Part shown: positions 1-6,594 of the stretch, piece after piece | Layout: each line of letters opens with the position of its first letter | Position numbering within the stretch: position 1 is the first letter of the stretch | Assembly: GCA_022560555.1 (NCBI GenBank) | Contig: JADFSZ010000059.1 | Span: 1-9,189, forward strand | DNA length: 9,189 nucleotides | Direction: 5' to 3' | From: PVC group bacterium | GTDB lineage: Bacteria > GCA-001730085 > JADFSZ01 | Position numbers and translations under genes: made by a program | Notes under the pieces: generated by a model | What the model was told of the DNA's origin: nothing | Database searches by the model: none | The model's input: only the letters and a program-made list of their open reading frames with translations

Positions 1-96
1 AACTGGACCACAGCCCTACAAAATGAATAACTCATTTATAATAGAGGGGTTATAACACTCAAAAACCGTAAAAAAAGCAATATATGCTTAAAAGGT
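1..96. other. Leader upstream of the repeat array; no gene recognised
   Basis: No gene can be supported here. One frame reads nine codons and stops at TAA 28-30, which could be the tail of an upstream gene, but nothing identifies it. A TATAAT hexamer lies at 37-42 without a convincing -35 box at the right distance. The perfect 8-base palindrome GTTATAAC is at 49-56, and a small hairpin (AAGCA at 75-79, TGCTT at 85-89) follows. Any of these could belong to a promoter region for the epimerase operon, but support is weak. Confidence 0.3.
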
Positions 97-257
97 GAGT
101 TTCCGGTTTACGGTCTGCAGTTTCCGGTTAAAATAGTTGAGTTTGCAGTTTTCGGCTAAATGCGGCTGTTTGAGTTTTTTAAAAACTGGAGACTGGAAAC
201 AGCAAACCGGAAACTGAGTTTCTGAACTGGAAACAGGAAACTGAAAACTGGAAACCG
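97..257. repeat. Fold-back array of GTTTCC/GGAAAC mini-repeats
   Basis: The left half carries units such as AGTTTCCGGTTT (98-109), AGTTTCCGGTTAA (119-131) and a degenerate GTTTGCAGTTTTCGG. The right half carries the same motif on the other strand: ACTGGAAAC (192-200), AAACCGGAAACT (204-215), ACTGGAAAC (226-234), GGAAACTG (236-243) and ACTGGAAACCG (247-257). The copy at 98-109 is a perfect reverse complement of 204-215. At the turn sits a short dyad, AGTTTTT (173-179) and AAAAACT (181-187). The transcribed region could fold into one long imperfect hairpin in front of the epimerase start. The function is unknown; it could be a mobile or expanding intergenic repeat, or an mRNA structure. Confidence 0.75.
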
Positions 258-262
258 TTAAT

Positions 263-1207
263 ATGAAGATACTTGTGACAGGAAGCGCCGGTTTTATCGG
301 ATCGGCTTTAGCCTCAAGACTTTTAGAGCTTGGGCACGTTGTGATCGGTATGGACTCCTTTTTGGATTATTATCCGCGTAAGCAAAAAGAGAACAACCTC
401 AAAAAAATCAACAATCACTCTTCTTTCAAGTTTTATGAAAAAAATCTCATTGACGCGGATCTTGGAGAGGTTTTGCCTAAGGTGGATGTCATTTATCACT
501 TGGCGGCGCAGGCTGGTGTTCGGGCCAGTTGGGGTAAGGAGTTTTCAATTTATGCGGACAATAATATACTGGGAACACAGATTCTTTTAGAATTGGCGCA
601 AAGTTGGAAAGTGAAACGGATTGTATACGCATCTTCTTCCTCTGTGTATGGAAATGCAGTCCGTTATCCCGTCAAAGAAGATGACCCCTTGCATCCGGTG
701 TCTCCCTATGGTGTTTCAAAATTGGCGGCTGAACATTTGTGTGCTTTATACGGTCAATCAACAGGGATTTCGGTGCTCATGCTAAGGTATTTTACGGTGT
801 ATGGTCCCGGCCAGCGTCCGGACATGGCGTTTCACCGTTTTATACGAAGCGCCTTGCGGGATGAACCGATTGTTGTTTATGGTGACGGAAAGCAGACGCG
901 GGATTTTACGTTCATTGAAGACGCCGTTTCGGCGAATTGCCAAGCCCTTGAGAAAGGGAAACCGGGCACAGTTTATAATATCGGCGGAGGAGAAAGGGTG
1001 TCCATCAATTTTGTACTGGATATGATCAAGAAGATTATTGGACGCGAAATCAAAATCGAATATCAAGACACGGTGAAAGGTGATGTTCGGCATACTTCGG
1101 CAGATACCACCCGCGCGAGAAATGATTTAGGTTTTGATCCGAAAACCACCTTGGAAGACGGCCTCCAAAAAGAAGTCGAATGGGTCAAGGAATTTTACCG
1201 ATTATGA
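263..1207 (+). CDS. NAD-dependent sugar-nucleotide epimerase/dehydratase (extended SDR family)
   Basis: This 314-residue protein has the usual length of extended short-chain dehydrogenases acting on nucleotide sugars. It opens with the Rossmann nucleotide-binding loop GSAGFIG (residues 7-13) and has an acidic residue, D31, placed to bind the NAD ribose. The catalytic region shows ASSSSVYG (123-130) and YGVSK (Y149, K153). RYFTVYGPGQRPDM (175-188) resembles the substrate-binding segment of UDP-glucose and UDP-glucuronate 4-epimerases. The likely reaction is inversion at C4 of a UDP-sugar for surface polysaccharide synthesis, in the cytoplasm; the exact sugar cannot be read from sequence. The start is set by the canonical MKILVTG N-terminus. 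The only purine-rich stretch in ribosome-binding position is the GGAAAC of the last mini-repeat (250-255). The stop overlaps the next start by ATGA, so the two are probably translationally coupled. Confidence 0.93.
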   Translation: MKILVTGSAGFIGSALASRLLELGHVVIGMDSFLDYYPRKQKENNLKKINNHSSFKFYEKNLIDADLGEVLPKVDVIYHLAAQAGVRASWGKEFSIYADNNILGTQILLELAQSWKVKRIVYASSSSVYGNAVRYPVKEDDPLHPVSPYGVSKLAAEHLCALYGQSTGISVLMLRYFTVYGPGQRPDMAFHRFIRSALRDEPIVVYGDGKQTRDFTFIEDAVSANCQALEKGKPGTVYNIGGGERVSINFVLDMIKKIIGREIKIEYQDTVKGDVRHTSADTTRARNDLGFDPKTTLEDGLQKEVEWVKEFYRL

Positions 1208-2244
1208 AGCACCTGATCCTGTTCGATGTTGACGGCGTTCTTTTTGATGTTTCCGGGTCCTATCGATCCGTTATTATCCGGACGGTGGAATATTATTTAA
1301 AAAGAATTCTTGGCTTCAAGCTGCCCCGTGGACACATTGTATGCGGAAAAGACATTGATGCTCTAAAATATTTTGGCGGATTTAATGATGATTGGGATTT
1401 GACAGCCGGATTACTTTACTATTATCTGGATTTATTGGATCTTCCTTCAGGTGTGTTGTTAAAGCGTTCCAATGATCTTGAAGTTAACCTCCATCAGCTT
1501 TCACGCTGGAAAAAGGAATTTCGGGCATCTGCCGTTCCGGAAAGAATTCAAACGCGGAGACTCAAAAAATTTTTAGAAAACATCCCTTGCCGGCATCGAG
1601 GGCTCGATGCTATCATTCGTTCGGTTGGGGACAAGGCAAAAAATCTTGTGTTTTACGGAGGCAAACTTGAATCAACGAATATTGTACGCCGCATATTTCA
1701 AGAAGCCTATCTTGGCCGTAAGTGTTTTAGGCGTGCGTATGGTCTAACATCTAAATTTATTAAATCCAACGGAGCGTATTTAAAAGAAAAACCATTGATC
1801 CCAAAAACAGTATTTAAAAAGTTGACGGAACAGGGGCATACTCTCGGGCTTGTGACCGGCCGGCCGCGTTCAGAATTAATGCCGACAATGGATCGCTTTC
1901 AAATGGACATGTATTTTTCAGTGGTTGTTCCGGTTGATGTGGTTTGGAAGGAAGAAAAAAAGAAATATCAAAGGACCGGAAGAAAAATTTCCCTGACAAA
2001 ACCGAACCCTTTTTCGCTTGTTTACGCGATTCAGGCGGCGAAAGGGCGTTTTGATAGTGTTTTTTATGTGGGAGATCAACCGGATGATATGCGCGCTGCT
2101 CGAAACGTCCGGAAACGATACCCCAAGGTTAAAGCCATCGGATATGTACCGGATAAGGATCGCGCCCGTATTCAGCAACTTAAGAAAGCCGGAGCTTGTG
2201 TGGTCGCAAATGATGCCCGAAGCTTGTTTGAAATACTTTCTTAA
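1204..2244 (+). CDS. HAD-superfamily hydrolase with large insert domain
   Basis: The protein is 346 residues from the ATG that overlaps the epimerase stop (ATGA at 1204-1207). A longer reading from 1180 is possible but would lie inside the epimerase gene. HAD motif I is FDVDGVLFD (nucleophile D8, acid D10), motif II is LGLVTGR (T218), the motif III lysine is probably K266 in LTKPNP, and motif IV is YVGDQPDDM (D291, D294/D295). Thus all catalytic groups of a Mg-dependent phosphohydrolase are present. About 185 residues separate motif I from motif II, much more than a normal C1 cap, and include GGFNDDWDLT (58-67). From memory, this combination of DVDGVL.DVSGSY and FN.DWDLT marks a HAD-IA subgroup of unknown substrate. 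Its position suggests a sugar phosphate or related precursor as substrate, which is inference only. Confidence 0.85.
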   Translation: MKHLILFDVDGVLFDVSGSYRSVIIRTVEYYLKRILGFKLPRGHIVCGKDIDALKYFGGFNDDWDLTAGLLYYYLDLLDLPSGVLLKRSNDLEVNLHQLSRWKKEFRASAVPERIQTRRLKKFLENIPCRHRGLDAIIRSVGDKAKNLVFYGGKLESTNIVRRIFQEAYLGRKCFRRAYGLTSKFIKSNGAYLKEKPLIPKTVFKKLTEQGHTLGLVTGRPRSELMPTMDRFQMDMYFSVVVPVDVVWKEEKKKYQRTGRKISLTKPNPFSLVYAIQAAKGRFDSVFYVGDQPDDMRAARNVRKRYPKVKAIGYVPDKDRARIQQLKKAGACVVANDARSLFEILS

Positions 2245-2293
2245 TGTACAATTGCAATAGACTAAAAGAGGACCATCCCAAAGGTATCGTTTT

Positions 2294-3748
2294 ATGGAAG
2301 AAATAAATGATTTGATGAAGGTGCGTCGTGAGAAATTGAGTTCCATCGAAGCCAAGGGGCAAAACGCGTACGGGAAAAAATTTGAAGTATCCAGCACAAT
2401 TGAAGACGTGAAAAGTACGTATAACGCGGATACGCCCATAACGGTATGTGTGGCCGGACGTGTGATGACGTGGCGGGGACATGGCAAAGCATTGTTTTTT
2501 GATATCAAAGACGGAACGGGCACAATGCAGGTTTATACAAAACTGAATGATCTTGAGCCGGAGTCCTTTGAAGCTCTTAAGGAAACGGATATAGGAGACA
2601 TATTGGGTGTGAAGGGAGAGGTCTTTAAGACCCGTACGGGGGAGATCACGATTAAACTGTCCCAGTACACTCTTCTTGCTAAATCACTTCGCCCATTGCC
2701 TGAAAAATGGCATGGCTTAACGGATGTTGAGACGCGGTATCGCCAAAGATATGTGGATTTGATTGTCAATCCGGAAGTGATGGATGTGTTCAAAAAGCGA
2801 AGCCGGATTATTAAAGAGATTCGCTCCATTTTAGACAAAAAGGGATATTTAGAAGTCGAGACCCCCATGATGCAGTCAATTCCCGGAGGCGCGATTGCGC
2901 GTCCGTTCAAAACACATCATAATGCGCTTGGGATCGATTTGTATTTGCGGATTGCACCGGAATTATTTTTAAAACGCTTATTGGTCGGAGGGATGGAAAA
3001 GGTTTACGAGATCAATAGGAGTTTTCGAAACGAGGGGATCTCTCCCAGACATAATCCGGAATTTACTATGCTGGAGGCGTACGCGGCGTACGCGGATTAT
3101 CAGGATATGATGGATCTTACGGAAGAAATCATTTGCGGAGTGGCCAAGAGTGTTCTTGACACACAATGCCTCAAGTATCAAAATGCCTCGCTGGATTTGA
3201 AACGTCCCTGGGAACGTCTGGGGTTCCATGAAGCGATAGAGAAGTACGCCGATGTGAAGCTTGATCAGGAAAAAGATGTTCCGGCTTTAGCAAAAAAGCT
3301 TGAGGTCAAATTTGATCCCGGTATGATTGATGATGCCATTTTACTAGAAATATTTGATGAAAAAGTAGAGCCCAATCTTGTTGGTCCTGTTTTTATTGTG
3401 GATTATCCGGCGCGTTTATGTCCTTTGACAAAAATTAAGGAAGGACATCCGGATATTGCGGAACGCTTTGAGCTGTATTTGGGGGGGCAAGAGGTTGCGA
3501 ACGCGTATTCGGAATTAAATCATCCGATTATCCAAAGGGATAAGTTTGAGAAACAAATTGAAGATCATATCAATGAAGGGGAGGTTAAGAGTATTGATTA
3601 TGATTATATTCGTGCTTTAGAGTATGGCATGCCTCCCGCGGGAGGCTTAGGTATCGGTATTGATCGGCTTGTGATGATACTCACGAACATGACCAATATT
3701 CGTGACGTGATCTTGTTCCCACAGATGAAACCAGAACCCAATGAATAA
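2294..3748 (+). CDS. lysS: Lysyl-tRNA synthetase, class II
   Basis: At 484 residues it matches the usual LysS length. It charges tRNA-Lys with lysine using ATP, as a cytoplasmic homodimer. An N-terminal OB-fold that binds the anticodon is visible at about 52-130 (VAGRVMTWRGHGK, then DIKDGTG). The catalytic domain has class II motif 1 around GYLEVETPMM (184-193, invariant P191), motif 2 with RSFRNEG (242-248) running to E260, and motif 3 GGLGIGIDRL (450-459, R458). The lysine-pocket segment GGQEVANAYSEL (397-408) is also typical. The start is supported by AAAGG at 2280-2284, nine bases before the ATG. It follows the HAD gene after 49 bases, so read-through transcription is possible. Confidence 0.98.
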   Translation: MEEINDLMKVRREKLSSIEAKGQNAYGKKFEVSSTIEDVKSTYNADTPITVCVAGRVMTWRGHGKALFFDIKDGTGTMQVYTKLNDLEPESFEALKETDIGDILGVKGEVFKTRTGEITIKLSQYTLLAKSLRPLPEKWHGLTDVETRYRQRYVDLIVNPEVMDVFKKRSRIIKEIRSILDKKGYLEVETPMMQSIPGGAIARPFKTHHNALGIDLYLRIAPELFLKRLLVGGMEKVYEINRSFRNEGISPRHNPEFTMLEAYAAYADYQDMMDLTEEIICGVAKSVLDTQCLKYQNASLDLKRPWERLGFHEAIEKYADVKLDQEKDVPALAKKLEVKFDPGMIDDAILLEIFDEKVEPNLVGPVFIVDYPARLCPLTKIKEGHPDIAERFELYLGGQEVANAYSELNHPIIQRDKFEKQIEDHINEGEVKSIDYDYIRALEYGMPPAGGLGIGIDRLVMILTNMTNIRDVILFPQMKPEPNE

Positions 3749-3762
3749 TGGCAATTGAATAG

Positions 3763-3790
3763 TGGATAATATCCAAAAAGTAGATATAAT
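3763..3790 (+). promoter_or_regulatory. Probable dnaX promoter with a 13-base palindrome at the -35 position
   Basis: A perfect TATAAT -10 box lies at 3785-3790. Sixteen bases upstream is TGGATA (3763-3768), a mediocre -35 match. That hexamer is the left arm of the perfect palindrome TGGATA-A-TATCCA (3763-3775), so a regulator or just DNA shape could act there. Transcription would start near 3797, leaving a leader of about 40 bases with GGAG at 3821-3824 before the dnaX ATG. The -10 box is the firm part; the rest is inference. Confidence 0.5.
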
Positions 3791-3835
3791 CAGCATTCTT
3801 TATCCATATCACTTTTTATCGGAGTGTAGTGATTT

Positions 3836-5461
3836 ATGTCTTATTTAGTTTTTGCCCGTAAATACCGTCCTCAAACCTTTGATGAGTTAGTCGGCCAAGA
3901 GCCTATTGCCACAACTCTTAAGAACGCGATTGAGACCGATAGGGCCCCGCACGCGTTTTTATTTACGGGTCCCCGTGGTGTGGGAAAAACCAGTATGGCG
4001 AGAATTTTGGCAAAATCACTTAATTGTGAAAAAGGACCGACTGTAAACCCCTGTGGAAAATGCTCGCTCTGTGATGAGATTACGAAGGGAGTAAGTCTGG
4101 ACGTGATTGAAATAGACGGCGCCTCCAATCGGGGAATTGATGATATTCGCCAACTAAGAGAGGGAGCTCAATTTGTTCCGGTGCGAGCTAAATACAAAGT
4201 CTACATTATTGATGAAGTGCATCAAATCACACAGGATGCTTTCAATGCTCTTTTGAAAATGCTGGAAGAACCTCCCAGACATTTGAAATTTATTTTCGCA
4301 ACTACGGAACCCCAAAAGATACCACTCACGATTTTGTCTCGTTGTCAGCGTTTTGATTTCCGGCGCATAACGAGCCAAGTTATTGTCGAAACCATTCGTG
4401 ATATTTGCCGGAAGGAAAAAATACAAATTGAAGAAGATGCCCTGTTCTCAATTGCCCGTTTCGCGGATGGGAGTTTGCGTGATGCTCAGTCTTTGCTTGA
4501 TCAGCTGATATCATTTTCTTCGGCTAAAATCACAAAAACCGATGTCCTAAATCTTTCTGGGGCCGTAACAGATGACCAGTATTTTGGATTGCTGTCTGAG
4601 ATTCACTTAAAAGAGGGCCCGAAGGCCCTCATAAGGTTGAGGCAAATTTACGATCAGGGAGCCGATCTCCCCCGGTTTTTTACGGATTTAGTCATGTTTC
4701 TCCGTGATTTGATTGTTGTAAAAGCGGTTGAAGATCAAGAAGATCTCAAAAAAATGGAACTGCATCCGGAATACGTGGAACGTATTAAGAAAACAACGGA
4801 TTTGTTTACGCAACACGAATTGTTCTATATTTTCCATGTGATAAAGGTTCTCGCCGAAGATATACGTCGTGCTCAAGATGTCATGGTGGTTAGTGAAATT
4901 GCTGTTTTGCGTCTCATCGCGATGCCAAAAAGTGCTACTGTGGATGAGCTATTAACTCTTTTGAAAAAGCAAGGTGCTAAAGGAGTTTCGGCGCATGCTC
5001 GCCAGGAAGAGGTGGCTCAGGCTCCTCTCTCGAATCCTGATCTTCCTCAACCTAAATCAAACCCTTCTAGCAACGCAACTGACGAAGAAAAAATAGAGAA
5101 GATGTTGCGTCTCGTTAAAGAGAAGAGCATTACGATTGGTCTTAATCTCAGCAAAGCAGGAAAAATTAAGATTGAGGGAAACAAACTTCTGTTTGGGTTT
5201 CGCACGCGTGATATGTTTCATAAAGAAATTGTGAATAAGAACGAATCCCGTGAGGTTATTGGTGCCGTGGCTAAGGGTATTTATGGCCGTGAGCTTCGAG
5301 TGGACTTTTTTGATTTGGAAAAAAAACCTGATTCTTCTGTGAAAGACCGGAATCAAGAGCTAAAAACATCTGCCAAGCAAGTTTTGAACGATCCTAGTGT
5401 TCAAGGTATCATTAATACGTTTGATGCTGAGATAATTAATATTGAAAGGGCGCGTCCATGA
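3836..5461 (+). CDS. dnaX: DNA polymerase III subunit gamma/tau
   Basis: This 541-residue protein is the clamp-loader ATPase that opens the sliding clamp and, as tau, couples polymerase to helicase. The N-terminus SYLVFARKYRPQTFDELVGQ is diagnostic. Seen in order are Walker A GPRGVGKTS (45-53), the four zinc-ligand cysteines C64, C73, C76 and C79, Walker B IIDEVH (124-129), sensor 1 ATT (155-157), the arginine-finger SRC (168-170) and sensor 2 GSLRD (212-216). The AAA+ and collar domains run to about residue 365. A polar linker (about 385-418) follows, then a C-terminal domain ending in the DPSVQ...FDAEI pattern common in DnaX. An A8 tract near the 3' end (5319-5326) has slippery character. 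The stop overlaps the ybaB start by ATGA, the classic dnaX-ybaB arrangement. Confidence 0.97.
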   Translation: MSYLVFARKYRPQTFDELVGQEPIATTLKNAIETDRAPHAFLFTGPRGVGKTSMARILAKSLNCEKGPTVNPCGKCSLCDEITKGVSLDVIEIDGASNRGIDDIRQLREGAQFVPVRAKYKVYIIDEVHQITQDAFNALLKMLEEPPRHLKFIFATTEPQKIPLTILSRCQRFDFRRITSQVIVETIRDICRKEKIQIEEDALFSIARFADGSLRDAQSLLDQLISFSSAKITKTDVLNLSGAVTDDQYFGLLSEIHLKEGPKALIRLRQIYDQGADLPRFFTDLVMFLRDLIVVKAVEDQEDLKKMELHPEYVERIKKTTDLFTQHELFYIFHVIKVLAEDIRRAQDVMVVSEIAVLRLIAMPKSATVDELLTLLKKQGAKGVSAHARQEEVAQAPLSNPDLPQPKSNPSSNATDEEKIEKMLRLVKEKSITIGLNLSKAGKIKIEGNKLLFGFRTRDMFHKEIVNKNESREVIGAVAKGIYGRELRVDFFDLEKKPDSSVKDRNQELKTSAKQVLNDPSVQGIINTFDAEIINIERARP

Positions 5462-5766
5462 ATATGCTAAAAATGATGAAGCAGGCCAAGGAAATGCAGT
5501 CAAAAATGAAAGATGTGCAAAAGGGGCTTTCTAAAACCGAAGTGGAGGGTAGTGCCGGCGGGGGAGCTGTAAGGGTGACGGCCACGGGGGATTTTCAAAT
5601 TCGTAAAGTTGAGATACATCCGGACGTTGTTGATTCAGATCGCGTGAGAAAACTGGAAGATTTAGTTTTGAGTGCATGCCGCCAAGCCATGGATCGCGCT
5701 AAACAGGTCTCAGAGTCGGAAATAAAAAAAGTCACGGGTGGAATGAGCCTCCCCGGATTATTTTAA
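5458..5766 (+). CDS. ybaB: YbaB/EbfC-family nucleoid-associated protein
   Basis: At 102 residues it has the family length. These small proteins form dimers that bind DNA and coat the nucleoid. Visible features are the helical N-terminus with KMMKQAKEMQSKM (5-17), the glycine-rich turn GSAGGGAVRV (31-40), the beta strand TGDFQIRKVEIHP (43-55) and a C-terminal helix ending in GGMSLPGLF (94-102). The ATG at 5458 overlaps the dnaX stop and is preceded by GAAAGGG at 5444-5450, seven bases away; an ATG two codons later would also fit. Co-translation with dnaX is likely. In many bacteria recR follows directly, but here the next gene is yajC. Confidence 0.95.
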   Translation: MNMLKMMKQAKEMQSKMKDVQKGLSKTEVEGSAGGGAVRVTATGDFQIRKVEIHPDVVDSDRVRKLEDLVLSACRQAMDRAKQVSESEIKKVTGGMSLPGLF

Positions 5767-5841
5767 TAAAAAAGTGTTTATAGGTAATAGATGTTTTAAT
5801 AAGAACTATTTTTAATAAAAATTATTGAAAGGAATAAACTC

Positions 5842-6186
5842 ATGTTTGATTACGTTATGTTATTTGCGCAGGCACCGGCACCCGCTCCCAGTCAATCCGG
5901 AGGACCGGCGGGGTTTATTGTTCAAATGTTTCCGATGATTTTGATTATTGGGATATTTTATATGCTGCTTATACGTCCCCAGCAGAAAAAGCAAAAAGAG
6001 CACAAGGCTATGGTGGCTAATCTCAAGAAGGGGGACAATGTGGTCACCTCAGGTGGGATTTATGGTGTGATTGCCGGTGTTAAAGATAAAGCTTTTACGG
6101 TTAAGGTGGCGGATAATGTCAAAATCGACGTTACGAAAGGGTCCATTTCAACCGTACTAAAAAAGAAAGAAGAAAATACCGGATAA
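5842..6186 (+). CDS. yajC: Preprotein translocase accessory subunit YajC
   Basis: The 114-residue protein has a short alanine/proline-rich N-terminus (AQAPAPAPSQSGG, 9-21), one membrane helix at about 24-44 and then the family signature RPQQKKQKEH (45-54). A small cytoplasmic domain follows, with LKKGDNVVTSGGIYG (61-75). YajC joins SecDF in the inner membrane to assist SecYEG export. The start is set by a strong AAAGGA at 5828-5833, eight bases before the ATG. The 75-base spacer after ybaB is very A/T-rich, with no clear terminator or promoter. In many genomes secD and secF follow yajC; neither is present in the 3 kb downstream. Confidence 0.95.
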   Translation: MFDYVMLFAQAPAPAPSQSGGPAGFIVQMFPMILIIGIFYMLLIRPQQKKQKEHKAMVANLKKGDNVVTSGGIYGVIAGVKDKAFTVKVADNVKIDVTKGSISTVLKKKEENTG

Positions 6187-6594
6187 AAGGCTCCCGTCTC
6201 AAAACCGTTCACGACTTTCACGGGCTAACTCTTCTTCTAAGCTCCCCGAAAAATGTTTTATGACCTTATTCATAGGCTTCTTTTGCAAGAGCCCCGTTAT
6301 GGAGCTTTTCTTCGTAAATCAAGCTCATCTGGCAAGGCTAGAACAATCAAAGTGTATATTCAAATTCTTCAAAGTTTGACACCCCTTGGTATGAGGGGCG
6401 GCCATTTAAGTAACTTTCCTACTTAGGATCAGAGTTCACTGGATTCCCTTTCAATTCTCCCACAGATACCTCCCAATACAGCTCGTAGGTGTAAGGAGAG
6501 TGTGGTTTGAAAGAAAGGTGTAGGAGATTCCATCTCATCACGAAGAGTCATTTATGCTATAATACCAGCCTGTTCTGAAGGAACCATCCATTAT
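6187..6594. other. 408-base spacer without a convincing gene; possible decayed minus-strand coding DNA
   Basis: There is no RNA gene and no long ORF here. Two short minus-strand readings look protein-like: 39 codons from ATG 6538 down to a stop at 6419-6421 (with SPYTYELYWEVSVGELKG), and 24 codons from 6273 to 6199 (with HFSGSLEEELARESRERF). The frame of the first continues past its stop with further plausible residues interrupted by more stops, as in a decayed gene. I do not recognise either. A small hairpin CCCCT-loop-AGGGG lies around 6383-6399. The last 40 bases hold the promoter of the next gene. Confidence 0.4.
6555..6563 (+). promoter_or_regulatory. Extended -10 promoter for the receiver-ATPase gene
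   Basis: TGCTATAAT is a perfect extended -10 element (TG at 6555-6556, TATAAT at 6558-6563). The sequence 17 bases upstream (TCATCA, 6535-6540) is a poor -35, which is tolerated when an extended -10 is present. Transcription would begin near 6570, giving a leader of about 25 bases with AAGGA at 6578-6582. Confidence 0.55.

Noticed and set aside
1-30. Nine codons ending in TAA as the tail of an upstream gene.
   Set aside because: Too short to identify, and another frame is also open further, so the choice would be arbitrary.
37-42. TATAAT as the promoter of the epimerase operon.
   Set aside because: No -35 box or extended -10 TG at the right position, in an A/T-rich stretch where chance matches are common.
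97-257. CRISPR array.
   Set aside because: Units are about 10 bases, degenerate, present in both orientations and lack constant-length spacers; no cas genes are nearby.
1918-2523. Long minus-strand ORF (201 codons) opposite the HAD and lysS genes.
   Set aside because: It lies over two well-supported genes, has no recognisable motifs, and is explained as a shadow of their codon pattern.
5085-5098. A6 run in dnaX (GAA-GAA-AAA-ATA) as a programmed frameshift site near the classical gamma/tau cut.
   Set aside because: It does not fit the X-XXY-YYZ heptamer (the last codon is ATA), six A are few for transcriptional slippage, and no supporting structure was seen. The A8 tract further on is the better candidate.
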